From the NCBI RefSeq assembly GCF_019063845.1, contig NZ_CP077683.1, positions 2,480,001 through 2,544,000 on the forward strand: a DNA stretch of 64,000 nt, in the 5' to 3' direction. Shown here piece by piece: positions 24,602 through 32,757 of this stretch. Within the stretch, counting starts at the first letter, position 1; every line of letters begins with the position of its first letter. This stretch comes from Geomonas subterranea (GTDB taxonomy: Bacteria > Desulfobacterota > Desulfuromonadia > Geobacterales > Geobacteraceae). The position numbers and the translations under genes were made by a program. The notes under the pieces are model-generated. The model was not told the origin of the DNA and did no database searches. It worked only from the letters and a program-made list of their open reading frames with translations.

Positions 24602-26578
24602 TTAATGCACCCACAACAAAAGCAGCATCAGCGTGACGAAGATATAGAGAATATAGATCTGCACCTCGCCGTGCTGCAGGCGTCTGACGAAGGCGCAGGC
24701 GATCCCCGCGACGCTCAGGACCGGCAACACCACCCGGTGCAGCAGCGTCTCCTCCGGGTGATAGCTCAGCCGGGCCGCGGCGGGGGTGAGGCCGGTTATC
24801 TGCCCCATGGTGATCCGGGTGCGGATCAAGGATCCCGCGAGGGAGGAGAAGAAAGCGCCGAAAGAGCTGCCCGTGTACTGGATGCGCGGCGAAGGACGGA
24901 GGTAGCCGCACCCCCAGGTGGAGGCGGCAGCGGTGCGCCCGCTGGTCTTTGCCTGCAGGAACAGGAAGAGGACCGTAGCGAGACAGATGACGCTCCCCCC
25001 CGCCAGTGCGAACCAGACCGGCGCGATCGGGAGGAGCGCGGCGTGCGCCGCATCCGGGGCGATTCCCCGAAATGCCGGCTGCACCAGGGCCAAAAAGAGC
25101 TGGGGAAAAAGGCCGCCGGTGAGGGCGAGCCCGGCCAGAAGACCGATGGGGGCAAGCATGGTCCCGCTCGCCTCGTGGGCCGCGGCGGCGGCCGCGGTGC
25201 GTGGTTCCCCGAGAAAAGCGATGCCGTAGAGCTTCACGAAGGAGATCACCGCGACGCCCCCCACCAATGCGAGAACCGGCGCGCCGAGGGCCACGAAAGG
25301 CTGACCGGCACGCGCCTCGCCGAAGAACCCGAGGTACAGGAGCATCTCGCTGGCGAAGCCGTTGAAGGGGGGAAGCCCGCAGATGGCGACGGCGCCGCAC
25401 AGGGTGAAGAAGGCGGTGTAGGGAAGCCGGCGGGCCAGTCCACCCATCCGGTCCAGGTCGCGGGTGCCGGCGGCGTGCATGACGCTCCCGGCGCAGAAAA
25501 AGAGCAGCGGCTTGAAGATGGCGTGGTTCAGTACGTGGAAGAGCGCCCCGGCGAGCCCCAGGAAGGCGAGCCGCTGGTTGCCGGTCCCATTCCCCAAGAG
25601 GAACATCCCGATACCCGCGCAGATGATGCCCAGGTTCTCGATGCTGCTGTAGGCCAGGAGGCGCTTGATGTCCTTTTGCGCCGATGCGACGCAGATCCCC
25701 ATCACCGCCGAGGTGAGCCCGGCCACGGTGAGCACCCCGCCCCACCAGAGCGGGCGCTCCGGGAAGAACGAGATCACGCGGAGGATGCCGTAGACCCCGA
25801 TCTTCAGCATGACACCGGAAAGAAGCGCCGAGACGTGGCTCGGGGCGTTGGCGTGGGCCGACGGGAGCCACAGGTGCAGCGGCATGATGCCGGCCTTCGA
25901 GCCGAACCCGGCGAGGGCGAGCCAGAACAGGGTGGCGGTAAGACCCGCGCCGGCGACCAGCGAACCGCCCCCCGGGAACCCGAAGCTCCCGGTGATCATG
26001 AACAGCGAGGCGAACAGGAGCAGGAGTGCAGCTCCCCCCAGGTGGCTCGCGACGAGGTAGACCGTCCCCGCGCCGCGCACCTCCCCCTCGCGGTGCTCCG
26101 CGACCAGAAGAAAGTAGCCGGAAAGCGCCATGATTTCCCACGACATCATGAACATGGCGCCGTTTCGGGACACCACAACCAGCGCCATGGCGCAGGCCAA
26201 AAGACCGTAGAAAAAGGTGACGCTTCTTTGGGAACTGTGCGAGGCGGCGGGCCAGTAACCGAGGGCGTAGAGGGAGCCGGCGGGGAAGATCAGGAAGATG
26301 GGGATCAGAAAGAATAGAGAGAGAGGGTCGAGGGCGACTTCGCAGGGGCCGAAGGGGAGGTTCCAGTTCAGGAGGAAGGTTGCTTCTCCTCCCCCCAGCA
26401 GCAGGTAGAGAAGAGACGGTAGCGCGAGGAGAGCGCTTAAAAGCGCGGCTACCGAGGCCAGCCGTTGTCCGAGTGTCCCGTCTCGCAACACGAGACCGGG
26501 AAGCCCCGAACAGCCGGCTAGAGCTATTGCGCAAAGGACCAGGGAAGCCGGGTCCCGCATCATGTCAAAAAACAACAT
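24602..26578 (-). CDS. HyfB/NuoL-like antiporter-type membrane subunit (first of two similar copies)
   Basis: 658 aa, multi-pass. Antiporter residues: MMSWEIMALSGYFL (Glu), GFGSKAGIMPLHLWLPSAHA (Lys and the HLWLPxAH loop), SHVSALLSGVMLKIGVYG, RLLAYSSIENLGII, and AICGLPPFNGFASE. The C-terminal part has WGCGYLRPSPRIQYTGSSFG, typical of HyfB proteins, then a last helix (VQIYILYIFVTLMLLLL). It shares this architecture with 29670-31673, on the far side of the inserted cytochrome operon. Transcription probably starts at 26755-26783. Confidence 0.9.
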   Translation of the reverse strand: MLFFDMMRDPASLVLCAIALAGCSGLPGLVLRDGTLGQRLASVAALLSALLALPSLLYLLLGGGEATFLLNWNLPFGPCEVALDPLSLFFLIPIFLIFPAGSLYALGYWPAASHSSQRSVTFFYGLLACAMALVVVSRNGAMFMMSWEIMALSGYFLLVAEHREGEVRGAGTVYLVASHLGGAALLLLFASLFMITGSFGFPGGGSLVAGAGLTATLFWLALAGFGSKAGIMPLHLWLPSAHANAPSHVSALLSGVMLKIGVYGILRVISFFPERPLWWGGVLTVAGLTSAVMGICVASAQKDIKRLLAYSSIENLGIICAGIGMFLLGNGTGNQRLAFLGLAGALFHVLNHAIFKPLLFFCAGSVMHAAGTRDLDRMGGLARRLPYTAFFTLCGAVAICGLPPFNGFASEMLLYLGFFGEARAGQPFVALGAPVLALVGGVAVISFVKLYGIAFLGEPRTAAAAAAHEASGTMLAPIGLLAGLALTGGLFPQLFLALVQPAFRGIAPDAAHAALLPIAPVWFALAGGSVICLATVLFLFLQAKTSGRTAAASTWGCGYLRPSPRIQYTGSSFGAFFSSLAGSLIRTRITMGQITGLTPAAARLSYHPEETLLHRVVLPVLSVAGIACAFVRRLQHGEVQIYILYIFVTLMLLLLWVH

Positions 26579-26978
26579 AACCCACCCTTTCGAACCAGGA
26601 ACGGATCGTCAATCTGCCCATCGAGTTTCAACCTCCCGCGCAACCGGGGATGCCGGCGGGGCGGAAGGGGAGCAAGGCTGCCAGAACCTGCCGTTTTTCC
26701 CTTCAACAGTGGCGACTGGGTGTCGATACGGTTTACTGGGGCGACAGGGACCTCACCATACTCCCTGAAAATAGATTTGTCAAAAAAAGATTCTTAATGA
26801 CGGGTAGCAGAAGATAAAACAACAATACCGCTGAAGTAGCTTGTCTTCAAGCGGGTTGCCGCTATCATTAAACACTAGCTCCGTTTCTTGTTCGAACATT
26901 GTTATACGAAACGAGACACCGTGACTGTTTTTTCCACGCTGTCGCGAACCGATACATCAGGGTGAAAGGAGGGAGGCT
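26579..26978. other. Divergent regulatory region between Ehr operon and tetraheme operon
   Basis: About 400 bases with no gene; the part from about 26770 to 26960 is clearly AT-richer than the surroundings. It contains the predicted Ehr promoter and, for the plus-strand operon, TGTTATACG (an extended -10-like element at about 26902) next to the palindrome GTTCGAAC, a possible operator. Confidence 0.5.
26755..26783 (-). promoter_or_regulatory. Promoter for the Ehr-like operon
   Basis: Minus strand: perfect TTGACA (26783-26778), 17 bases, TATGGT (26760-26755). It gives a leader of about 170 bases before the antiporter start at 26578. Confidence 0.5.
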
Positions 26979-27455
26979 GTGAAGAGTCATGTTTGGCGGC
27001 CGCTGGTCGTGGTGCTGGTGGTGATCGCCCTGGTCCTGGTGGCGCGGAAATTCCTGGTCCCCGCGGACTTCGGGGTCGGCGCCAGGGGGTACATGTACGG
27101 CTGGCACCGCGCCGGCAACGAGCAGCAGTGGAAAGATGTGAAGGTGAAGTACAAGACCGCGGCCTTCTGCAAGGACTGCCACCCCGACAAATACGACGAG
27201 ATGAAGGAGTCGCCGCACCGCAACATCAATTGCGAGAACTGTCACGGCCCCGCCCTGAACCACCCGGACGATCCCCGGTCGCTCACCATCGACCGCAGCC
27301 GCGAACTCTGTGCCCGCTGCCACACCCGCCTCCCCTACCCCAACAGCGGCCGGGGCGTGATGAAGGGGATCGACCCCACGACTCACAACGTCGGCCTGGA
27401 CTGCGTCACCTGCCACTGGCCGCACGACCCGAGGAAGGAGGGGCACAAGAGATGA
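26979..27455 (+). CDS. Membrane-anchored tetraheme cytochrome c (Cbc-type)
   Basis: 158 aa from a GTG with GGAGGGAGG upstream. An N-terminal uncleaved anchor (RPLVVVLVVIALVLVARKFL) is followed by a periplasmic part with four CXXCH motifs: CKDCH, CENCH, CARCH, CVTCH. It opens an operon with a four-cluster FeS protein and an NrfD-type protein, overlapping the second gene as ATGA. The set (tetraheme cytochrome, FeS protein, integral membrane subunit) matches the Cbc4 (CbcSTU) quinone-oxidoreductase modules reported in Geobacter sulfurreducens; that assignment is by architecture. The heme subunit would exchange electrons with periplasmic cytochromes. Confidence 0.88.
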   Translation: MKSHVWRPLVVVLVVIALVLVARKFLVPADFGVGARGYMYGWHRAGNEQQWKDVKVKYKTAAFCKDCHPDKYDEMKESPHRNINCENCHGPALNHPDDPRSLTIDRSRELCARCHTRLPYPNSGRGVMKGIDPTTHNVGLDCVTCHWPHDPRKEGHKR

Positions 27456-28234
27456 TTTCGAGACGATCCTTCTGCAAGAAATCTCTGCTCATCGCGGGGG
27501 GGCTGGCGATTCCCCTCTCCTGCCTGGAACTTTTCGACCCCAAGCGGCTTCTGGCCGAGAAGGACGATACGGGTGCGCGCTGGGTCTTCCTGGTGGACAC
27601 CCGGAAATGCGTGGGGTGCGGCTTCTGCGTCAAGGGGTGCAAGGTGGAGAACGAGGTCCCCTATGACGCCAACGTGACCCGCACCTGGGTGGAGCGCTAC
27701 ATCGTGACCAAAGACGGCAAGACCCACATCGACTCCCCCAAGGGGGCGCGGGACGGCTTCCCCAACAAGGGGATCGACATCGGACACGGCAGGCTGGAGG
27801 AGATCAAGGACGACGACATCGAGAAGGCCTTCTTCGTGCCCAAGCTCTGCAACCAGTGCGACAACCCGCCCTGCGTCCAGGTCTGCCCCGTGGGCGCCAC
27901 CTACCAGACCGCCGACGGGGTGGTGCTGGTGGACCGCAGCTGGTGCATCGGCTGCGGCTACTGCATCATGGGGTGCCCTTACGGGGTGCGCTTCTTCCAT
28001 CCGGTGTTCCATGTCGCCGAGAAGTGCAACTTCTGCTACCACCGCATCACCAAGGGAATGCAGACCGCCTGCGTCGACAGCTGCGCCTTCGGAGCCCGGC
28101 GCGTGGGGAACCTCAGGGACCCCGAGGATCCGGTAACCAGGGTCATCATGACCGAGCGCGTCAACGTGCTCAAGGAAGAGTACGGCACCAAGCCGCAGGT
28201 CTTCTACCTCGGCCTTTCCAAGGAGGTGAAATAG
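27452..28234 (+). CDS. Periplasmic four-[4Fe-4S] ferredoxin-like subunit (NrfC/HybA/PsrB type), Tat-exported
   Basis: 260 aa. It starts MISRRSFCKKSLLIAGGLAI, a twin-arginine signal with a hydrophobic stretch. Cys clusters occur in four sets: CVGCGFCVKGCKVE, CNQCDNPPCVQVCPVGA, CIGCGYCIMGCPYGV and CNFCYHRITKGMQTACVDSC, enough for four [4Fe-4S] clusters. The family passes electrons between an NrfD-type quinone-binding membrane subunit and a catalytic or heme subunit. The frame is open further upstream, but the ATG at 27452 overlapping the preceding stop and the Tat signal fix the start. Confidence 0.9.
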   Translation: MISRRSFCKKSLLIAGGLAIPLSCLELFDPKRLLAEKDDTGARWVFLVDTRKCVGCGFCVKGCKVENEVPYDANVTRTWVERYIVTKDGKTHIDSPKGARDGFPNKGIDIGHGRLEEIKDDDIEKAFFVPKLCNQCDNPPCVQVCPVGATYQTADGVVLVDRSWCIGCGYCIMGCPYGVRFFHPVFHVAEKCNFCYHRITKGMQTACVDSCAFGARRVGNLRDPEDPVTRVIMTERVNVLKEEYGTKPQVFYLGLSKEVK

Positions 28235-28236
28235 CC

Positions 28237-29484
28237 ATGGTGCATGGAGAAGCCTGGACCATAAAGGAGTTTTTCACCTACCCCAACGAGTACATCTACT
28301 GGACCATCCAGATCGTCATGTACCCGTTCATGACCGGCCTCGTGGCGGGCGCCTTCGTGCTCTCCTCGCTGTACCACGTCTTCGGGGTGAAGCAGCTGAA
28401 GGGGATCGCGCGCTTCTCGCTGGTGTTCTCGTTCGCGCTGCTGCCGGTCGCCATGCTGCCGCTTTTGATGCACCTGCAGCAGCCGCTGCGCGGCATCGAG
28501 GTGATGATGACGCCGCACTTCACCTCCGCCATCGCCGCCTTCGGCATCGTCTTCAGCACCTACGGGATGATCGTCGCTTCCGAGCTCTGGTTCGTGTTCC
28601 GCAAGCACTTCGTGGAGACCGCGCTGTCGCTCAAGGCAGTGGAGGGACGGAGCGCGCTGCAGCAGGGAGAGTACCTTTTGTTCAGCATACTGACGCTCGG
28701 CGCCTGGGATATCTCGCACGAGGCGCTCGAGACCGACGAGCGGGCGGTGAAGAAGCTTGCCGCCGCAGGCATCCCGGTCGCCTGCTTCCTGCACGGCTAC
28801 GCCGGTTTCATCTTCGGGTCGGTGAAGGCGAACGCGCTCTGGATGACCCCGCTCATGCCGGTCATCTTCATCTGTTCGGCCGTTGTTTCCGGCATCGCCC
28901 TGTGCATCCTCACCTACATCCTCACCATGGAGATCCGCAAGCAACTGGCGCGCCGGCGCAGGCTCGCCCACCCGGAGCTCCCCTCCATGGAAGAACTGAA
29001 GAGCGCCGAGGCCCACGTGGTGGCCATGACCTCGCGCTACCTGCTCATGTTCATGGTGGCCGCCATCACGCTGGAGTTATTGGACCTGATCTTCAGGGGA
29101 TACACCGCGGTCAAGTCGTGGGACATCCTGAGGAGCGTCATCTACGAACGGGATTTCGTGAACATCTTCGTGGTGCAGTACGGACTTGGGAACCTGGTTC
29201 CCTTCGTGCTGTTCCTGATCCCGGGACTGACCATCCGCCGGGCGGCGGTGGGAACCGTGCTGGTGCTGCTGGGCGTCTTCATGATGCGCTGGAACGTCGT
29301 GATCGGCGGGCAGGCGTTCTCCTCCTCCTTCTCCGGATTCATGCACTACGTCCTGCCGATATGGCCGGACAGCATGGAGACGCTGAAGGAGGGATTCTTC
29401 GGCGCCATGATCGTGGCGGTGGTTCCCTTCTGCATCTTCTACGTTTTGAACAAGGTGATGCCGGTGTTCAAGGAGACGCATTAA
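28237..29484 (+). CDS. NrfD/PsrC-type quinone-interacting membrane subunit
   Basis: 415 aa, multi-pass, starting two bases after the FeS gene stop with AAGGAGG upstream (start ATG 28237). It has the NrfD layout: N-terminal TIQIVMYPFMTGLVAGAFVL, acidic and His-containing helix ends (RGIEVMMTPHF, AWDISHEALETDE), HGYAGFIFGSVKANALWMTP, a cytoplasmic loop with MEIRKQLARRRRLAHPELPS, and a C-terminal RWNVVIGGQAFSSSFSGF. Family members bind menaquinone near the periplasmic side. With the tetraheme and FeS subunits it would form a three-part quinone/cytochrome oxidoreductase. Confidence 0.9.
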   Translation: MVHGEAWTIKEFFTYPNEYIYWTIQIVMYPFMTGLVAGAFVLSSLYHVFGVKQLKGIARFSLVFSFALLPVAMLPLLMHLQQPLRGIEVMMTPHFTSAIAAFGIVFSTYGMIVASELWFVFRKHFVETALSLKAVEGRSALQQGEYLLFSILTLGAWDISHEALETDERAVKKLAAAGIPVACFLHGYAGFIFGSVKANALWMTPLMPVIFICSAVVSGIALCILTYILTMEIRKQLARRRRLAHPELPSMEELKSAEAHVVAMTSRYLLMFMVAAITLELLDLIFRGYTAVKSWDILRSVIYERDFVNIFVVQYGLGNLVPFVLFLIPGLTIRRAAVGTVLVLLGVFMMRWNVVIGGQAFSSSFSGFMHYVLPIWPDSMETLKEGFFGAMIVAVVPFCIFYVLNKVMPVFKETH

Positions 29485-29621
29485 CGGCGGTTCTACGTTC
29501 TATGTTCTACGTTGCCCCCTCGCCCTCCGGGCTTGTTCACCGAAGCCTCGGCATGGGTGGAAGAGGTTTTTGTGGGGGGAGGATAAGAAGTCACAGTCGC
29601 GGCGGCAAAGGGAAAGAAAGA

Positions 29622-29647
29622 GGCGGGCGAATAAATATTCGCCCGCC
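29622..29647. terminator. Palindrome between convergent NrfD and antiporter genes, likely bidirectional terminator
   Basis: Twelve-base arms (GGCGGGCGAATA / TATTCGCCCGCC) around AA, followed by TTTGCTTG on the plus strand. The inner sequence is the core palindrome of the 45-bp tandem repeat at 24284-24450. Confidence 0.5.
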
Positions 29648-29669
29648 TTTGCTTGAAGCCGATGAACCG

Positions 29670-31673
29670 CTACTGCGCGGAGGTCAACGCGAGCAGGAGG
29701 ACCAGCGTCACGAAGGTGTAGAAGATGTAGATGTTCAGCTTGCCGTGCTGCAGGCGCCGCACCGGCTGGGCCTTCTCGAACAGATACTCCAGAAAGGGGA
29801 GATACCCCTTCTCCAGCACCGTCTCGGGAAGATGGCTCTCGTGACTGGAGGGCCCCGGGAAAAGTCCGTGCACCTCGGTGCGGTGCCGCTCGGGACGCAG
29901 CAGCACCGAGAACCACGTCACGAGCATGGCGCCGAACGAGGAGGCCGTGTACTGCATCCGGGGCGTTGGCCTTAGGTATCCGCACCCCCAGGTCGGCGCT
30001 ACCGGCACCGGCAGACGCGCGGAGCGCCTGGCAACGAAGACCCAGAGCAGGGCCAGGAGCAGGAGGAGCCCCACCCCGACGATCGAGATCCAGGGGAAGG
30101 GAACCAGGCTGGCGATCCCTTGCAACGCCAGCGACCCGCCGTAGTCGCCCAGGGCCGCGTCCAGGACCGGCACCAGCAGCCCCGGCGCCAAACCTATCAC
30201 CCCGCAGCACGCGGCAAGCACCCCCATGGGCAGCAGCATCCCCGCTCCCGCCTCATCCCCTCCTGCATGTTCCGACGAGCGCGGCGCCCCCAGAAAGACC
30301 ACCCCGTACACTTTGACGAAGCAGGCGACCGCAAGCCCCCCCACCAGCGCCAGCACCGGCGCCGCCAGCGCGGGAAGCGACGGCCCGAGGCCGGCCGCTG
30401 CGCCGATGGAGTTGAAGGCGCCCAGGTAGATCATCAATTCGCTGACGAATCCGTTCAGGGGGGGAAGCCCGCAGATGGCGACGGCTCCCACCAGGAAAAA
30501 TGAGGCCGTGCGGGGCAACCGGCGCGCCACGCCTCCCAAGAGGTCGATCTCCCTGGTGCCGGTGGCGTGGATCACCGAACCGGCCGAGAGAAAGAGCAGC
30601 GCCTTGAAGAGGGCGTGGTTCACGACGTGCAAGAGCGCCCCCGCCGCACCGAGGGCGACCAGCGCCTCCCATCCCTGGTTCGCGCCGATCAGCGCCATGC
30701 CGAGCCCCATCAGGATGATGCCGATGTTCTCGATGCTGTGGTAGGCCAGAAGCCGCTTCAGGTCGTGCTGCCCGATGGCGTAGGCGACCCCGAGAACCGC
30801 CGAAACGGCGCCCATTACCAGGACCACGCCACCCCACCATAGCGGCGGATCGCTGAAGGCGCAGAAGACGCGCATCATCCCGTAGACCCCGGTCTTCAGC
30901 ACCACCCCGGAGAGAATTGCCGAGACGTGGCTGGGGGCGTTGGCGTGCGCCGAGGGGAGCCAGATATGCAGCGGCATCACCCCCGCTTTCATGCCAAAGC
31001 CGAACAGGGCGGTCAGAAAGACTGCCGTGGCAAGCGGCCCGGTGGCGGCGAGGGAACCGGGAGACGGGAACAGGTAGGCGCCGGTCGCCGCGTTGAGCAG
31101 CGAGAAGGTGGCGAAGAGAGCCAGCGCCCCGAAGTGGGCCGTGATCAGGTAGAGCACCCCGGCCTCGCGCACCTGCGGCTTTTCGTCCTCGGCGGTGAGG
31201 GCGAAGTAGGCGGCGAAGGCCATCACCTCCCACGCCATCAGAAAGAGCAGCGTGCTCCTGGCGACGAGCACCATGGTGAGGGCGGCGGACAAGAGCCCGA
31301 GGAAGAAGGCGAGCTTGCCGCCGTGCGCGGTGTGCCGCGCCACCGGCCAGTAACCCGCGCCATAGACGGCGCAGCAGCCGGTAACGATGAAGATGGGGAG
31401 CAGAAACAGGGAGGAGAGCGCGTCGCTTCCGATCTCGAACCCACCAAAGGGAAGCCCGGAGGGAAGCAACCAGGTTCCGTCCGCGGGCAGGAAGACGGCA
31501 CCGAGTGCACCGGCGCACCCCATGATGGACGCGGCGACCATGAGCGAGACCCCCAGACGCTGGGCGAGGCTAGAACCCGGGCGCAGCAAAAGCGGCACGC
31601 CCGACACGGCCTGGCAGCAGACGGCGAGCAACAACAATCCAAGAGAGGTCGCAGGCTCGCCGGAGAAGGTCAT
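29670..31673 (-). CDS. HyfB/NuoL-like antiporter-type membrane subunit (second copy)
   Basis: 667 aa, multi-pass, same plan as 24602-26578: LFLMAWEVMAFAAYFAL, GFGMKAGVMPLHIWLPSAHA, SHVSAILSGVVLKTGVYG, LLAYHSIENIGIILMG, AICGLPPLNGFVSE, and the C-terminal WGCGYLRPTPRMQYTASSFG with a last helix NIYIFYTFVTLVLLLAL. The two proteins are paralogues. It starts three bases after the stop of the HTH-EIIA gene, whose 3' end carries its ribosome binding site (GAGGAG), so the two are co-translated. It presumably joins the Ehr-like complex as an extra ion-translocating unit. Confidence 0.9.
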   Translation of the reverse strand: MTFSGEPATSLGLLLLAVCCQAVSGVPLLLRPGSSLAQRLGVSLMVAASIMGCAGALGAVFLPADGTWLLPSGLPFGGFEIGSDALSSLFLLPIFIVTGCCAVYGAGYWPVARHTAHGGKLAFFLGLLSAALTMVLVARSTLLFLMAWEVMAFAAYFALTAEDEKPQVREAGVLYLITAHFGALALFATFSLLNAATGAYLFPSPGSLAATGPLATAVFLTALFGFGMKAGVMPLHIWLPSAHANAPSHVSAILSGVVLKTGVYGMMRVFCAFSDPPLWWGGVVLVMGAVSAVLGVAYAIGQHDLKRLLAYHSIENIGIILMGLGMALIGANQGWEALVALGAAGALLHVVNHALFKALLFLSAGSVIHATGTREIDLLGGVARRLPRTASFFLVGAVAICGLPPLNGFVSELMIYLGAFNSIGAAAGLGPSLPALAAPVLALVGGLAVACFVKVYGVVFLGAPRSSEHAGGDEAGAGMLLPMGVLAACCGVIGLAPGLLVPVLDAALGDYGGSLALQGIASLVPFPWISIVGVGLLLLLALLWVFVARRSARLPVPVAPTWGCGYLRPTPRMQYTASSFGAMLVTWFSVLLRPERHRTEVHGLFPGPSSHESHLPETVLEKGYLPFLEYLFEKAQPVRRLQHGKLNIYIFYTFVTLVLLLALTSAQ

Positions 31674-31675
31674 GA

Positions 31676-32353
31676 TCAGCTCCTCTTGCCGCGCTCGAAG
31701 CGCCGGGCGGCTTCCATGATGGCCGCGGGATCACAGGCGTTGTTGAGGATGCCCCGGAACTCCTGGTCATGCAGGGCGTAGGCGAGCCGGGACAGCAGAT
31801 GCAGGTGCACCTTTACCGTGGGGCTGGTTATCAGGAACAGGATGCGCACCGGGATGCCGTCCAGAGCCCCGAAGTCGATCGGTTGCTCCAGGAAGCAGAG
31901 GGACACGGCAGGCTGCGGCTTGGTCTGCAGCAGGATCGGATTGCGGACGTGGGGGATGGCGATGCCGTCGCCGACGGCAGTGGTACCGAGGGCTTCGCGG
32001 GCCAGTAGCACCTGGAGCAGGAATTCCGGGTCTACCTGCGGGGGGAGCCGCAGCAGGTTGACCACGTTGCGCAGCACGGAGAGCTTGTCGTCGCCGGGGA
32101 CGCCGCAGTGGATCCCGCCGGCTTCCAGGGCCTGGGCCAGGGTGGGGAGGTCCAGGTCGGCCTGCACCGCCTCGAACAGTTCGGGCGGCACCTTGATGCC
32201 ATGCTCGGTGGCCCACTCCAGGAGATCGACCCGGTTGATCTGGTAGGTTCCGTGCACCAGGGTGGCCGGAAGTTTTTCCTTCCGGATCCACTTGAGGACC
32301 GTGCTCTCGTCCTGGTGCAGCAGCGCGGCCACTTCTGAAGCCTTCATCAACAT
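31676..32353 (-). CDS. HTH (MerR/excisionase-like) plus PTS EIIA-type regulatory protein
   Basis: 225 aa from the ATG at 32353 (GGGGGGAAGAG upstream); the frame extends 20 codons further without a ribosome binding site. Residues 1-60 form a small winged helix: MKASEVAALLHQDESTVLKW, then RKEKLPATLVHGTYQINRVD. The rest is a type-2 EIIA domain with the phosphorylatable His in DGIAIPHVRNP and the strand VRILFLITSPTVKVHLHLLS. EIIA-Ntr proteins are phosphorylated by EI-Ntr/NPr and control enzymes and ion transporters. Coupling to an antiporter gene suggests it regulates the Ehr-like complex or its genes; that is inference. Confidence 0.85.
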   Translation of the reverse strand: MLMKASEVAALLHQDESTVLKWIRKEKLPATLVHGTYQINRVDLLEWATEHGIKVPPELFEAVQADLDLPTLAQALEAGGIHCGVPGDDKLSVLRNVVNLLRLPPQVDPEFLLQVLLAREALGTTAVGDGIAIPHVRNPILLQTKPQPAVSLCFLEQPIDFGALDGIPVRILFLITSPTVKVHLHLLSRLAYALHDQEFRGILNNACDPAAIMEAARRFERGKRS

Positions 32354-32413
32354 CGACTCTTCCCCCCATTGCTGAACACGGAAAGGTATAGCACCGTTAA
32401 GATGAAGATGCAA

Positions 32414-32550
32414 CGCCGTTAATGTTGAAAAAGCGAATCTTACCGACTGGTTGGGGGACTGCTCGACGAACAGGAGGTCTTACCGTCCCCCTCCTCCCCT
32501 TCGCGAAGGCTCATCCCGGAATTCCGGGGGTGAAGCCGAAAAAAGGAAAA
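32414..32550. other. Upstream region of the HTH-EIIA gene
   Basis: No gene seen. It contains a C-rich tract with CTTCGCGAAGG near 32500-32509, a degraded version of the palindrome near 7153, and a purine-rich run before the MITE-like element. Confidence 0.4.
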
Positions 32551-32699
32551 AAAAAGGGGACAGGCTACTTTTCAAGCTCATGGTTTCTATGGGCAACCTG
32601 GCCCGGTAGACAGTCTGCAAAGTCTGCAAATGTCCGGGCTCCCAACGTCACTCCATTCAAGGGGAACCGGAAAACAGAAAAAGTAGCCTGTCCCCTTTT
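32551..32699. repeat. 149-bp element with 23-base terminal inverted repeats (MITE-like)
   Basis: The left end contains AAAAGGGGACAGGCTACTTT (32552-32571); the right end (32677-32699) is its complement with one extra A. The inside has the direct repeat AGTCTGCAA twice and no reading frame. It sits in the gap between imcH and the HTH-EIIA gene. Confidence 0.7.
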
Positions 32700-32716
32700 C
32701 CTTCTCTTCCCGAAGT

Positions 32717-32744
32717 AAAAAGCCCCCGGAGCGTTCCGGGGGCT
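32717..32744 (-). terminator. Intrinsic terminator of imcH
   Basis: Arms AGCCCCCGGA / TCCGGGGGCT with a 4-base loop; five U follow on the minus strand. It lies 13 bases after the imcH stop. Confidence 0.85.
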
Positions 32745-32757
32745 TTCTCTTGCTGTT

